Assembly (NCBI RefSeq): GCF_003610785.1
Contig: NZ_RAQQ01000009.1
Location: 124,001-188,000, forward strand
Length of the DNA stretch: 64,000 nt
Direction: 5' to 3'
Source: Micromonospora globbae
GTDB taxonomy: Bacteria; Actinomycetota; Actinomycetes; Mycobacteriales; Micromonosporaceae
The notes under the pieces were generated by a model that saw nothing but the letters and a program-made list of their open reading frames with translations, made no database searches and was not told the DNA's origin. The position numbers and the translations under genes were made by a program. Every line of letters begins with the position of its first letter. The stretch's first letter is position 1. Positions 25,015 to 33,956 of the stretch are shown here, one piece after another.

Positions 25015-25284
25015 GTTCCGGGGCACGCCGCCGGCGCCACCGTCGGATCCGACTCGCCGCCCACGACGTTCGAGATGTCCCGCGCCGACGAGGCGGCCTT
25101 CGACGCGGCGTGCCGCTGACACGGCTGACACCGCCGCCGCTGGCTCCCCTGCCCCGCTGATGCTCCCGAGGCCCCTGGCACGGCGGCGGTGCGGGAGACG
25201 TGCCACCGGCCGCCGACGGACGTGCACCCACGGTTACCGGTCGAGCGCGCTGCCGTGGTTGCGTTCCTCGGCGAGGATGTCAGC
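25015..25284. other. Gene-less stretch before the small membrane protein
   Basis: I see no supported gene or strong signal here. The frames that cross it are compositional shadows. Confidence 0.5.
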
Positions 25285-25536
25285 ATGTCTTCTTTCGGCA
25301 AGTGGTGGGCCCGCCTCGGCGCGGTCCTGAGCGCGGTCGTGCTGTCGGTGTTCGTCCCGGTCGCGGCGTGGGCGTCGACCGGGACCGGTGAGCTGGTGGT
25401 GGAGGCCGCGCGGCGGCGGTCCCGGGGCGGCGGCTTCGGTTTCCTCGGCCTGCTCTGCTGCCTCGTGGTCGTCGTGGTGATCGTGGTTCTGCTCCTGCGC
25501 CTGACCCGCAACCGCCGCGGCGGTCCGCGGCGCTGA
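25285..25536 (+). CDS. Small membrane protein, function unknown
   Basis: An 83-residue protein with two hydrophobic segments: a signal-like N-terminal helix (LGAVLSAVVLSVFVPVAAWA, about residues 11-30) and a very hydrophobic helix (LGLLCCLVVVVVIVVLLLRL, about 52-71). They are separated by a basic linker (ARRRSRGGGFGF) and followed by an arginine-rich tail. ATG 25285 has GAGG about 10 nt upstream. No family is recognised. The stop codon falls inside the repeat array at 25532, so its 3' end is in a variable-looking region. Confidence 0.55.
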   Translation: MSSFGKWWARLGAVLSAVVLSVFVPVAAWASTGTGELVVEAARRRSRGGGFGFLGLLCCLVVVVVIVVLLLRLTRNRRGGPRR

Positions 25537-25620
25537 CCCACGGGCCGCGCTGATCCGCGCGCTGACCCAAACGGTCCGTTCTGATCCGCGCGCTGACCCA
25601 CGGGCCGCGCCGGTCGGCCG
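25532..25620. repeat. Imperfect tandem repeat of about 30 bp (three units)
   Basis: Units begin GCTGACCCA at 25532, 25561 and 25592. The first two end with CTGATCCGCGC and the first and third share ACGGGCCGCGC. The array overlaps the stop codon of the small membrane protein. It looks like slippage or duplication in a non-coding spacer. Confidence 0.6.
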
Positions 25621-25697
25621 GCCGCGCTGGTCCGTGGGCTGCCCTGACCCGCCGGTCGCGCTGACCCTGGCCGGCCCGCGGACGGCCCGCGTGTGCC

Positions 25698-27026
25698 TCA
25701 GGCGGCCAGGGCGGCGTCGGCCTGCGCGAGGAAGCGGGTCGCCGCCGTCGGCGGGTCGACGCGACCGGACCGTACGCTCTCGGCGGCGGCCACGAGCAGG
25801 CCCCGGACCCGGGCGTGGCCCTTCGGGGGCGGCGGCGGTGCGGTCCCGATCGCCGTGCCGAGGGCGTCGCCGAGCGCGGCGGCCCGCTGCTGCGCCGGAT
25901 CGGTGACGCTGCCCTGCACGGCCCGTCGTACGGCCTGGCTCGGCGTGAGCCCCCGGTCGTGGCCGAGGACGGCGCCGGCGGCCACGTCGGTGGTCAGGAA
26001 GTTGATCACGTCGACGGCGGCGTCGGGGTTGCGGCTGCCCCGGAAGACCGCCCAGTACATCGACGCGCGGGCCCACTGGGCCATCGGGGAACCGGGGAAG
26101 GGCACGACACCCAGCTCGGCCCGGGTGAGGCGTTGCAGCTCCGGAAGCTGGTGCGACCAGGCGAGTGAGGCGGCGGTCAGCCCCGACACCACGAGCTGGT
26201 GCGCCCGCTCGCCGTTGTCGGCCTCCTCGACAAGCGGGGCCCCGGGCACGGCGCGTCCGGCGCGCGCCCGCCGCCACAGCTCGAACCAGTCGAGCAGCTC
26301 GCCGGTGCCGAAGGCGAGCTGCCGGCCCCGGTAGAACTCGCTGCCCCGGCCGCGCAGCCAGAGCCAGAGCGCCCGGTGGTCGCCGGACGCGTCGGAGGTG
26401 CCCGCCACCCGGCCCCGGCTGGCCCGGGTGACCTGCTGGGCCCAGCCCAGGTACTCGTCCCAGGACATCCCGGCCCGCGGTTCGGGGACCCGCAGCGTCC
26501 GCAGCAGGTTCCGGTTGAAGACGACGGCCGCCGCGGTCTGCCCGGCCGCCACCGCCACCGTCCGGCCGTCCACCTGGCCGTAGCGGGCCAGACCGTCGGG
26601 CAGGTTGCGGAGGTCGAGCCGGTTGTCCGCGACGTGGTCGGTGAGGTCGAGGAGGATCTCGCGCTGGGCGTACTCGGTGAGGACGCTGTCGTCGAGCTGG
26701 ATCAGGTCGGGCACGTTGCCGCCGGTCGCCTGCGTCGCCAGCCGGCCGTAGTAGCCGTCGAAGCCCTGCCAGGTGACCCGGAAACCGACACGGGGATGCC
26801 GTTCGCCGTAGAGGCGCAGCGCCCGCTCGGTCCGTTCCGCCCGCTCGGGGCCGCCCCACCAGAAGACCGACAGCTCGACCGGTCCCTCCCGGGCGGGGGC
26901 CGTGGTCGAGGGGTCCGTGCAGCCCGCGAGCCCGCCGGCGGCGAGGACCGGCGTCCCCAGCAGGGCGGCGAGCACCCGGCGTCGGCCGGGGTCGGCGCCG
27001 GCGACCGGTGGGCGGGAAACGGGCAC
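25698..27026 (-). CDS. Extracellular solute-binding lipoprotein (ABC transporter, sugar type)
   Basis: A 442-residue family 1 solute-binding protein. The N-terminus has an arginine-rich stretch (GRRRVLAALLG), a hydrophobic core and a lipobox LAGC (Cys about residue 35), so the mature protein is anchored outside the membrane. The domain shows SVFWWGGPERAERTERALRLY and the usual AVFRGSRNPDAAVDVINFL near the C-terminal lobe. GTG 27026 is favoured by GGAG 6 nt upstream. No ABC permease or ATPase gene is adjacent, so it is an orphan binding protein. The ligand, probably a carbohydrate, is inferred from family only. Confidence 0.85.
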   Translation of the reverse strand: MPVSRPPVAGADPGRRRVLAALLGTPVLAAGGLAGCTDPSTTAPAREGPVELSVFWWGGPERAERTERALRLYGERHPRVGFRVTWQGFDGYYGRLATQATGGNVPDLIQLDDSVLTEYAQREILLDLTDHVADNRLDLRNLPDGLARYGQVDGRTVAVAAGQTAAAVVFNRNLLRTLRVPEPRAGMSWDEYLGWAQQVTRASRGRVAGTSDASGDHRALWLWLRGRGSEFYRGRQLAFGTGELLDWFELWRRARAGRAVPGAPLVEEADNGERAHQLVVSGLTAASLAWSHQLPELQRLTRAELGVVPFPGSPMAQWARASMYWAVFRGSRNPDAAVDVINFLTTDVAAGAVLGHDRGLTPSQAVRRAVQGSVTDPAQQRAAALGDALGTAIGTAPPPPPKGHARVRGLLVAAAESVRSGRVDPPTAATRFLAQADAALAA

Positions 27027-27183
27027 GCGGGACTCCGGTGACGTGGCGAAGGGGACGGTCGGCCCATTCACGCAGGGACCGCCCGAAGGTGTCAACGGCC
27101 GTCCGGGCACACCCGGGCCGTACGCGTCGATGCGCCCCGCCGCCCTGGCCGGCGCGCCCCGCCCGCGTGATGTACTAGGCCGC

Positions 27184-28017
27184 GTGGAACTTCTGCACTC
27201 GGGCAAGGTCCGGGACGTCTACGCGGACGGCGACGACCTCATCCTCGTCGCCTCGGACCGGATCTCGATCTACGACGTGGTCCTGCCGACACCGATCCCC
27301 GACAAGGGCAAGCTGCTCACGGCGCTCTCCCTCTGGTGGTTCGCGCAGCTCGCCGACCTGGTGCCGAACCACGTCGTCTCGGCCACCGACGTGCCCGCCG
27401 AGTTCGCGGGCCGGGCGATCCGCTGCCGGCGGCTGGAGATGGTGCCGGTCGAGTGCGTCGCCCGCGGCTACCTGACCGGCGGCGGGCTGAAGGAGTACGA
27501 GCGCACGGGCGCCGTCTCCGGCGTGCCGCTGCCCCGGGGGCTGGTCGAGGCCTCGATCCTGCCCGAGCCGATCTTCACCCCGTCGACCAAGGCGCCGGTC
27601 GGCGAGCACGACGAGCCGATCACGTACGCGGACGTGGTGGCCAAGGTCGGCGAGGCGACGGCCGAGCGGCTGCGGCAGATCACCATCGACGTGTACCGGC
27701 GGGGCGCCGAGATCGCCGCCGACCGGGGCATCCTGATCGCCGACACCAAGATCGAGCTGGGCTGGGCGCCGGACGGCACCCTGGTCCTGGCCGACGAGCT
27801 GCTCACCTCCGACTCGTCCCGGTTCTGGCCGGCCGCGTCGTACCAGCCGGGGCGGCCCCAGTTCTCGTACGACAAGCAGTACGTGCGGGACTGGGCGACC
27901 GAGAGCGGCTGGAACCGGCAGGCCCCCGCCCCGGAGGTTCCGGCCGAGGTGGTGGAGGCGACCCGCGCCCGCTACGTGGACGTCTACGAGACGCTCACCG
28001 GCAACCGGTGGGAGTGA
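27184..28017 (+). CDS. purC: Phosphoribosylaminoimidazole-succinocarboxamide synthase
   Basis: A 277-residue SAICAR synthase that condenses CAIR with aspartate in purine synthesis. The signatures are GKVRDVYADGDDLILVASDRIS (read at the N-terminus in two blocks, GKVRDVY and ASDRIS), VECVARGYLTGGGLKEY, the PSTKAP loop and IADTKIELGW. GTG 27184 begins just before the first conserved strand. A TGTACT box lies 7 nt upstream, and no ribosome-binding site is seen, so it may be leaderless. It is located alone here, not within a pur operon. Confidence 0.97.
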   Translation: MELLHSGKVRDVYADGDDLILVASDRISIYDVVLPTPIPDKGKLLTALSLWWFAQLADLVPNHVVSATDVPAEFAGRAIRCRRLEMVPVECVARGYLTGGGLKEYERTGAVSGVPLPRGLVEASILPEPIFTPSTKAPVGEHDEPITYADVVAKVGEATAERLRQITIDVYRRGAEIAADRGILIADTKIELGWAPDGTLVLADELLTSDSSRFWPAASYQPGRPQFSYDKQYVRDWATESGWNRQAPAPEVPAEVVEATRARYVDVYETLTGNRWE

Positions 28018-28059
28018 CGGGGGGCGGGCGAGGGCCACGCCCCGCGCTCGCCCGTACGG

Positions 28060-28782
28060 TCACTGCCCGACCTTGACGCCCGGCTCGCCGGCGACGAACT
28101 GGATGACCTGCCGGGGCTCCTGCCCCGGCCGGTCCGGCGCGCCGCGCTTGCCCATCGGCAGGACCACCCGCCGGTACGCGGACTCCAGCATCATGGCCGT
28201 CGCCGTGTACCAGCCGACGACGGCCGAGATGATGAAGAAGTAGGCGCCGAGTGTCCGCCAGCCCGAGATGTCGGCGAGCTGGCCGATCGTCTGACAGGTC
28301 GCGCCGGCGGCGAGCGTGGCCAGTGTGAGGGCGACGCTGAGGTTGACCGCGAGCGCGGCCGCCGCCCCGGCCCAGGTGATCGCCGCGAGCGCGAGGAACC
28401 AGTAGCCGAGCGCCACGAAGGGGGTCGGCGGGGTCAGCACGCCGACCGCCACGAGCAGGTAGAGCAGGCCGTACGCGAGCCAGAAGGCGCCCCAGATGCC
28501 GTGCATGGCGGTCGCCACGCCGTCGCGGGCCCGGTAGGCCCACATGCCGGCCAGGAACTGCGCGAGGCCGCCGGTGAACGCGGCGAAGGGGAACAGGAAG
28601 GTCGGCGCGGCGCTGTCACCCCACCACCCGGCCAGGTTCGAGGACACCACGAACGTGGCGGCGGCGAAGCCGTACAGGCCGAGGATCGACGGCGCGGCGA
28701 CCGGCTGCAAGGAGATCTGCGCGTGGTTGCGCCAGAACTCGAACTCGCCGTCGTGGGACGGCGCGTGGGGCATGCGTGACAT
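28060..28782 (-). CDS. GPR1/FUN34/YaaH (SatP-type) acetate/succinate transporter
   Basis: A 240-residue protein with six predicted transmembrane helices. The family signature NPAPLGL is represented by VAAPSILGLYGFAAATFV near the N-terminus. The family motif region GGLAQFLAGMWAYRARDGVA and the WLAYGLLYL helix follow. ATG 28782 has GGAGG 5 nt upstream. Family members take up acetate or succinate by proton symport or as channels. It lies between purC (convergent) and glpK (upstream on the same strand, 110 nt). Confidence 0.88.
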   Translation of the reverse strand: MSRMPHAPSHDGEFEFWRNHAQISLQPVAAPSILGLYGFAAATFVVSSNLAGWWGDSAAPTFLFPFAAFTGGLAQFLAGMWAYRARDGVATAMHGIWGAFWLAYGLLYLLVAVGVLTPPTPFVALGYWFLALAAITWAGAAAALAVNLSVALTLATLAAGATCQTIGQLADISGWRTLGAYFFIISAVVGWYTATAMMLESAYRRVVLPMGKRGAPDRPGQEPRQVIQFVAGEPGVKVGQ

Positions 28783-28892
28783 CTGAGCCTCCTCCGCGGC
28801 GGCCCCGGCCGGTCCGCCGAGGAGCCGGAGGCGTCTACCCGCTCCGGGGCGTCCCACACCGTCCCGCCCGGCGGCTGCCGGGGGCGATGCGC

Positions 28893-30377
28893 TCAGTCCA
28901 CCCAGTTCAGGGTGCGCTCGACCGCCTTGCGCCAGTTGCGCAGCTCGCGGTCGCGGTGTGCCGGGTCCATCCGGGGGCTCCACTCGGCGTCCGAGCGCCA
29001 CTGGGCGCGCAGGGTGGCCAGGTCCGGCCAGAAACCCACCGCGAGCCCGGCCGCGTACGCGGCGCCGAGGCAGGTGGTCTCGGTGATCCGGGAGCGGACC
29101 ACCGGCACGTCGAGCACGTCGGCGAGGAACTGCATGAGCAGCCCGTTGGCGGTCATGCCGCCGTCCACCCGCAACCGTCGCAGCGCCACGTCGGAGTCGG
29201 CGTTCATCGCGTCGACCACCTCGCGGGTCTGCCAGGCCGTGGCCTCCAGCACCGCCCGCGCCAGGTGCCCCTTCGTGATGTAGCCGGTGAGGCCGGCCAC
29301 GACCCCTCGGGCGTCGCTGCGCCAGTGCGGCGCGAAGAGGCCGGAGAAGGCCGGCACCACGTAGCAGCCGCCGTTGTCCTCGACCGTGCGCGCCAGGTCC
29401 TCCACCTCGGCAGCGGTGGAGATGAGGCCCAGGTTGTCCCGCAGCCACTGCACCAGCGAGCCGGTGACGGCGATGGCGCCCTCCAGGGCGTACGCGGCCG
29501 GCTGGCCGTCGATCCGGTAGGCGACAGTGGTGAGCAGGCCGTGCGAGGACGCGACGGCGCTCGCTCCGGTGTTGAGGAGCAGGAAGCTGCCGGTGCCGTA
29601 GGTGCACTTCGCCTCGCCCGGCTGGAAGCAGGTCTGCCCGAAGAGGGCGGCCTGCTGGTCGCCGAGCGCGCTGGCCACCGGCACCCCGGCGAGGACGCCC
29701 GTGGCCGTCCCGTAGACCTCGGCGGAGCTGCGGATCTCGGGCAGCATCGCGGCCGGCACGCCGAGCGCGTCGAGCAGTTCGGCGTCCCAGTCCAACGTGG
29801 AGATGTCCATGAGCATGGTGCGGCTGGCGTTGGTCACGTCGGTGACGTGGCGGCCGGTCAGCTTCCAGACGAGCCAGCTGTCCATCGTGCCGAAGAGCAC
29901 CTCGCCGGCCTCGGCACGCGCCCGCAGCCCGTCGACGTTGTCGAGCAGCCAGCGCAGCTTCGGCCCGGCGAAGTAGGTGGCCAGCGGCAGGCCGGTGCGT
30001 TCCCGCAGCCGCTCCTCGCCGTACGCCTCGTCGAGTTCGCGCAGGAGCGCGCCCGTCCGGGTGTCCTGCCAGACGATCGCGTTCGCCACCGGGCGTCCGG
30101 TGGCCCGGTCCCACACCACTGTCGTCTCGCGCTGGTTGGTGATGCCGACGGCGGCCAGCCCGGCCGCGTCGGTGCCCGCGGCGTGCAACGCCTCCCGGAC
30201 CACCTGCTGGACGTTCGTCCAGATCTCCTCGGCGTCGTGCTCGACCCAGCCGGGGCGGGGGAAGATCTGCCGGTGCTCGCGCTGCGCCACGGCGACGATC
30301 TCACCGGCCCGGTCGAAGACGATGCACCGCGAGGAGGTGGTGCCCTGGTCGATGGCGGCGACGAACTCTGCGGTCAC
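28893..30377 (-). CDS. glpK: Glycerol kinase
   Basis: A 494-residue FGGY-family kinase converting glycerol to glycerol 3-phosphate. It opens with [16 protein letters not shown] (phosphate 1 loop), contains [10 protein letters not shown] and TWLLWKL-like [10 protein letters not shown], and ends with the nucleotide site [12 protein letters not shown] and the FGGY-type [14 protein letters not shown] 30377 is preceded at 6 nt by the -10 TACGGT, so it is probably leaderless. No glpF or glpD is adjacent. Confidence 0.96.
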   Translation of the reverse strand: MTAEFVAAIDQGTTSSRCIVFDRAGEIVAVAQREHRQIFPRPGWVEHDAEEIWTNVQQVVREALHAAGTDAAGLAAVGITNQRETTVVWDRATGRPVANAIVWQDTRTGALLRELDEAYGEERLRERTGLPLATYFAGPKLRWLLDNVDGLRARAEAGEVLFGTMDSWLVWKLTGRHVTDVTNASRTMLMDISTLDWDAELLDALGVPAAMLPEIRSSAEVYGTATGVLAGVPVASALGDQQAALFGQTCFQPGEAKCTYGTGSFLLLNTGASAVASSHGLLTTVAYRIDGQPAAYALEGAIAVTGSLVQWLRDNLGLISTAAEVEDLARTVEDNGGCYVVPAFSGLFAPHWRSDARGVVAGLTGYITKGHLARAVLEATAWQTREVVDAMNADSDVALRRLRVDGGMTANGLLMQFLADVLDVPVVRSRITETTCLGAAYAAGLAVGFWPDLATLRAQWRSDAEWSPRMDPAHRDRELRNWRKAVERTLNWVD

Positions 30378-30383
30378 GGCAGC

Positions 30384-30479
30384 ACCGTACCGGCACCGGC
30401 CCGTTCCCGCCGACCAGCGGCAGCGCCGTCGGGCGCCGCGGACCGCCGCGGCCGCGCGCGGACACCCCGCCCGTACGAT
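30384..30479. promoter_or_regulatory. Divergent leaderless promoters of glpK and the prs-like gene
   Basis: The minus-strand -10 TACGGT (complement of 30384-30389) is 6 nt before GTG 30377. The plus-strand -10 TACGAT (30474-30479) is 8 nt before GTG 30488. Confidence 0.6.
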
Positions 30480-30487
30480 GTGCAGAC

Positions 30488-31426
30488 GTGCGTGACATCG
30501 CCGTCTTCAGCGGAACCGCCCACCCCGACCTCGCCGCCGAGATCTGTGCCCATCTGGGCGTGCCGCTGCACCCGGTGCGGGTGTCCCGGTTCGCCAACGA
30601 CTGTCTCGAGGTGCAGTTGCAGGCCAACTGCCGCGAGCGGGACGTGTTCCTGATCCAGCCGCTGGTGCCGCCCGTGCAGGAACACCTCGTCGAGCTGCTG
30701 CTGATGATCGACGCCGCGCGGGGCGCCTCGGCCGGCCGGATCACCGTGGTGCTGCCGCACTACGCGTACGCCCGGTCGGACAAGAAGGACGCGCCGCGCA
30801 TCTCGATCGGCGCGCGGCTGGTGGCCGACCTGCTCACCTCGGCCGGGGCGGACCGCGTGCTGGCGATGACGCTGCACTCGCCGCAGGTGCACGGCTTCTT
30901 CAGCGTCCCCGTGGACCACCTGCACGCCCTGCGGGAGCTGGCCGACCACTTCCGCCGCTACGACCTGGGCAACACCGTGGTCGTCTCGCCCGACCTGGGC
31001 AACGCCAAGCAGGCGGCGGCGTTCGCGCGGATGCTCGGCACGCCGGTCGCCGCCGGCGCGAAGCAGCGCTTCAGCGACGACAAGGTCACGATCAGCGCGG
31101 TGATCGGTGACGTGGCCGACCGGGACGTCATCGTGCTGGACGACGAGATCGCCAAGGGCAGCACGATGATCGAGCTGATGGACCACCTGCGGGATCTGAA
31201 GGTGCGCTCGATCCGGCTGGCGTGCACGCACGGCCTGTTCTCGGCCGGCGCGCTGAGCCGGCTCAGCGAGCAACCGGGGGTGCTGGAGGTCGTCTGCACG
31301 AACACCGTGCCGATCCCGCAGGAGAAGCGGGTGCCGAAGCTCAAGGTGCTCTCGGTGGCGCCGGCGCTCGCCGAGGCGGTGCGGCGGATCCACAACGGTG
31401 AGTCGGTGAGCGCCCTCTTCGGCTGA
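30488..31426 (+). CDS. Ribose-phosphate pyrophosphokinase family protein, divergent paralogue
   Basis: A 312-residue PRPP-synthetase-like protein. The N-terminal ATP loop resembles Prs: [21 protein letters not shown], read as FANDCLEVQ and [10 protein letters not shown], then the flexible loop [20 protein letters not shown]. The PRPP-binding loop is unusual: [13 protein letters not shown] in place of the canonical DDMIDTGGT. The SR dipeptide of the flexible loop is also altered. It may be a specialised or reduced-activity paralogue of Prs; the usual prs would lie elsewhere. It is leaderless and divergent from glpK. Confidence 0.82.
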   Translation: MRDIAVFSGTAHPDLAAEICAHLGVPLHPVRVSRFANDCLEVQLQANCRERDVFLIQPLVPPVQEHLVELLLMIDAARGASAGRITVVLPHYAYARSDKKDAPRISIGARLVADLLTSAGADRVLAMTLHSPQVHGFFSVPVDHLHALRELADHFRRYDLGNTVVVSPDLGNAKQAAAFARMLGTPVAAGAKQRFSDDKVTISAVIGDVADRDVIVLDDEIAKGSTMIELMDHLRDLKVRSIRLACTHGLFSAGALSRLSEQPGVLEVVCTNTVPIPQEKRVPKLKVLSVAPALAEAVRRIHNGESVSALFG

Positions 31427-31471
31427 CCCCGCCCGGTCGCGTCGGGCGCCGTACCGGTGCGGCGCCCCGCC

Positions 31472-31927
31472 TCAGTCGGCCTGCCCGGCGGGGGCGGGGA
31501 TCGCGGCGGTGATCCGGACGACGGTGCCCGTCGCGCCGCTCGTCACCTCCATCGTGTCGCTGAGCTGCCGGGCGAGCCAGAGGCCCCAGCCGCCGGCGGT
31601 GTCGGGGGCCGGGCGGGCCCGGTCGTCCAGCCGCTGCGTGCTGATGCCGAGCCCCTCGTCGGCGACCTCGCAGACCAACCGCCCGTCGCGCCGCCACAGC
31701 CGCAGCGCGCCGCGCCCGCCGCCGTGGCGCACCGCGTTGGTGATCAGTTCGTTCACCGCGAGCACGAAGTCGTCGAGGCGCTGGCCGTGCAGGCCCGCGG
31801 TGCGGGCGCAGGACGTGACCGTGTGGCGCACCTCGGTCACGCGGGCCCGGTCGAAGGCTTCGGCGAGGAGGAGGGCAGGTTCGATGGGCACCACCGTACG
31901 CGGTACGCGAGGGTCGGCGTTCGTCAT
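31472..31927 (-). CDS. ATP-binding anti-sigma / regulatory protein (HATPase_c_2)
   Basis: A 151-residue stand-alone GHKL ATPase of the RsbW/SpoIIAB type. The N box is AVNELITNAVRHGG (about residues 58-71), the G1 box is VADEGLGI and the G2 region is AGGWGLWLARQLSD. Such proteins bind or phosphorylate anti-sigma antagonists. No sigma factor or STAS protein is adjacent, but a STAS-ATPase fusion lies 3 kb away. ATG 31927 is assumed. Confidence 0.85.
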   Translation of the reverse strand: MTNADPRVPRTVVPIEPALLLAEAFDRARVTEVRHTVTSCARTAGLHGQRLDDFVLAVNELITNAVRHGGGRGALRLWRRDGRLVCEVADEGLGISTQRLDDRARPAPDTAGGWGLWLARQLSDTMEVTSGATGTVVRITAAIPAPAGQAD

Positions 31928-32047
31928 GGCCCATCCCGACGGCAGGTCTCGGAGTCATTCGCGGCATTTCCACCGTACGTCAGGGTTTCCCGGCCCGCAT
32001 CAGGCGGCCCCACCGTGGCCGGAGAGCGCTGTGGCATCGTGACGCGC

Positions 32048-33175
32048 ATGCCGTCGTCGCCCGGTGGGTTCGAGATGCCGCTGTGGCGCGCCGTGGCGGT
32101 GTTCCGGGCGGCCTCCCTGGCGTACGTCTGCCTGGTGGCGCTGCGCGAGGCGGACCGGTACGCCCACCCCCTCGCCGGCGCCGGCCTGGTCCTGCTGATG
32201 GCCGTCTGGACCGCGGTGACCGCGTTCGGGTACGCCCGTCCGGCGTGGCGGCGCTGGCCGCTGCTCCTGGCCGACCTCGGCGTGGTGCTGGCGATCCTGC
32301 TCGCGACCCCGTGGGTGATCGGCCGCGCGGCCCTGCACGGCGGCGTGCCGACCCTCGCGGTGGCCTGGCTCGCCGGCCCGGTGCTCGCCTGGGCCGTCTC
32401 GGGCGGCCGGCGGCGGGGGACGGTGGCCGCCGTGGTGATCGGCGGCGCGGACCTCGCCACCCGGGAACGGATCAGCACGTCGTCCCTGACCGGCGCGATC
32501 CTGCTGCTGCTCGCCGGGGCCGTGGTCGGGCACGTCGCCCGCCTCGCGGTCACCGCGGAGGAGCGGTTGCAGCGGGCCGTGGAGCTGGAGGCGGCCACCC
32601 GGGAGCGGGAGCGGCTGGCCCGGGGCATCCACGACTCTGTGCTCCAGGTGCTCGCCCTGGTACAGCGGCGCGGCGCGGACCTGCCGGGGGAGGCCGGCGA
32701 GCTGGCGCGCCTGGCGGGCGAGCAGGAGGCCGCGCTGCGGGCGCTCATCGGCGGAGCCGCCCTGCCGCCCGCCACGGGCGGGCACGACGAGGTCGACGTG
32801 CGTACGCTGCTCAGCCGGTACGCCAGGGCGGGGGTCTCACTCTCCGCGCCGGCGACACCGGTGCCGCTGCCCGCCACGGTGGCCCGTGAGCTGGCGGCCG
32901 CGACGGCGGCGGCCCTGGACAACGTGGAACGGCACGCCGGTGGGCGGGCGTGGGTGCTGGTCGAGGACGAGGGGGCGACGGTGACGGTGTCGGTACGCGA
33001 CGAGGGGCCGGGCATTCCGGAGGGCCGGCTCGAGGAGGCGCAGGCGCAGGGCCGGCTCGGGGTGGCGCAGTCGATCCGGGGCCGGGTGGCCGACCTCGGC
33101 GGCACGGTCCGCATCGCGTCGAGCCCCGACGCCGGGACGGAGGTCGAGCTGACCGTGCCGAGGAGCGACCGGTGA
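32048..33175 (+). CDS. Two-component sensor histidine kinase (NarL/LuxR-coupled)
   Basis: A 375-residue membrane kinase. About five transmembrane helices lie in residues 12-170. The HisKA_3 dimerisation domain follows with the phospho-acceptor H in RLARGIHDSVLQVLALVQ (about residues 190-207). The HATPase domain has a DNVERHAGG N box and DEGPGIPEG G1 box. ATG 32048 has a CATCGT box 7 nt upstream and no ribosome-binding site, so it may be leaderless. Its stop overlaps the response regulator start. It resembles MacS-type sensors of actinobacteria; the signal is unknown. Confidence 0.88.
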   Translation: MPSSPGGFEMPLWRAVAVFRAASLAYVCLVALREADRYAHPLAGAGLVLLMAVWTAVTAFGYARPAWRRWPLLLADLGVVLAILLATPWVIGRAALHGGVPTLAVAWLAGPVLAWAVSGGRRRGTVAAVVIGGADLATRERISTSSLTGAILLLLAGAVVGHVARLAVTAEERLQRAVELEAATRERERLARGIHDSVLQVLALVQRRGADLPGEAGELARLAGEQEAALRALIGGAALPPATGGHDEVDVRTLLSRYARAGVSLSAPATPVPLPATVARELAAATAAALDNVERHAGGRAWVLVEDEGATVTVSVRDEGPGIPEGRLEEAQAQGRLGVAQSIRGRVADLGGTVRIASSPDAGTEVELTVPRSDR

Positions 33176-33291
33176 CCGGGGAGGCGGGCGTGGAGCGGCC
33201 GGTGACCGGCGAGGCGGGCGTGGAGCGGCCGGCGACCGGCGAGGCCGGCGTGGAGCGGCCGGTGACCGGGGAGGTCGGCGGCCCCGGGCGG
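33172..33291 (+). repeat. In-frame 30-bp tandem repeat at the 5' end of the response regulator gene
   Basis: Four units start at 33172, 33202, 33232 and 33262; the first three are 30 bp and the fourth diverges in its second half. They encode the decapeptide (V/A)TGEAGVERP. Units 1, 2 and 4 begin with GTG and can each start translation in frame. Confidence 0.85.
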
Positions 33292-33945
33292 CCGGTGCGG
33301 GTGATGATCGTCGACGACCACCCGATGTGGCGCGAGGGCGTTGCCCGCGACCTCACCGAGGCCGGGCACCTCGTCGTGGCGACCAGCGGCGAGGGGCGGC
33401 AGGCGGTGCGGGTCGCCCCCGCCGCCCGGCCCGACGTGGTGGTGCTCGACCTCCAGCTACCGGACATCTCCGGCGTCGCCGTGATCCAGGGGCTGCGGGA
33501 GGCGCTGCCGGACGTGCGGGTGCTCATGCTCTCCGCGAGCGGTGAGCAGCAGAGCGTGCTCGACGCGGTCAAGGCGGGTGCCACCGGCTACCTCGTGAAG
33601 TCGGCGGCGCCGGCCGAGTTCCTGGACGCCGTGCGCCGGACGGCGGCGGGGGAGCCGGTCTTCACCCCCGGCCTCGCGGGCCTCGTGCTCGGCGAGTACC
33701 GGCGCCTGGCGGCGACCCCCGCGGGGCCCGCGGGGTCGTCACCGGGGGAGACGCCGCGGCTCACCGAGCGGGAGACCGAGGTGCTCCGGCTCGTGGCCAA
33801 GGGGCTGTCGTACAAGCAGGTCGCCCAGCGGCTCGGCCTCTCGCACCGGACGGTGCAGAACCACGTGCAGAACACGCTGGGCAAGCTCCAGCTGCACAAC
33901 CGGGTCGAGCTGACCCGGTACGCGATCGAACGCGGCCTGGACTGA
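33172..33945 (+). CDS. Response regulator, NarL/LuxR family
   Basis: The longest form is 257 residues. A receiver domain starts at about residue 42 (VRVMIVDDHPMWREGV), with the phospho-aspartate in VVVLDLQLPDISG and the switch lysine in YLVKSAA. A LuxR HTH follows (LTERETEVLRLVAKGLSYKQ to HRTVQNHVQNTLGKL). Before the receiver lies a repeated TGEAGVERP segment encoded by the 30-bp repeats, not part of the usual family. GTG 33172 overlaps the kinase stop as GTGA, so coupling is likely, but later GTGs at 33202 and 33262 are possible starts. Confidence 0.88.
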   Translation: MTGEAGVERPVTGEAGVERPATGEAGVERPVTGEVGGPGRPVRVMIVDDHPMWREGVARDLTEAGHLVVATSGEGRQAVRVAPAARPDVVVLDLQLPDISGVAVIQGLREALPDVRVLMLSASGEQQSVLDAVKAGATGYLVKSAAPAEFLDAVRRTAAGEPVFTPGLAGLVLGEYRRLAATPAGPAGSSPGETPRLTERETEVLRLVAKGLSYKQVAQRLGLSHRTVQNHVQNTLGKLQLHNRVELTRYAIERGLD

Positions 33946-33956
33946 CCGGCCGCCGG

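Noticed and set aside
33172..33291. 30-bp repeats considered as a CRISPR array
   Set aside because: The units are contiguous without spacers and lie in frame in a response regulator gene.
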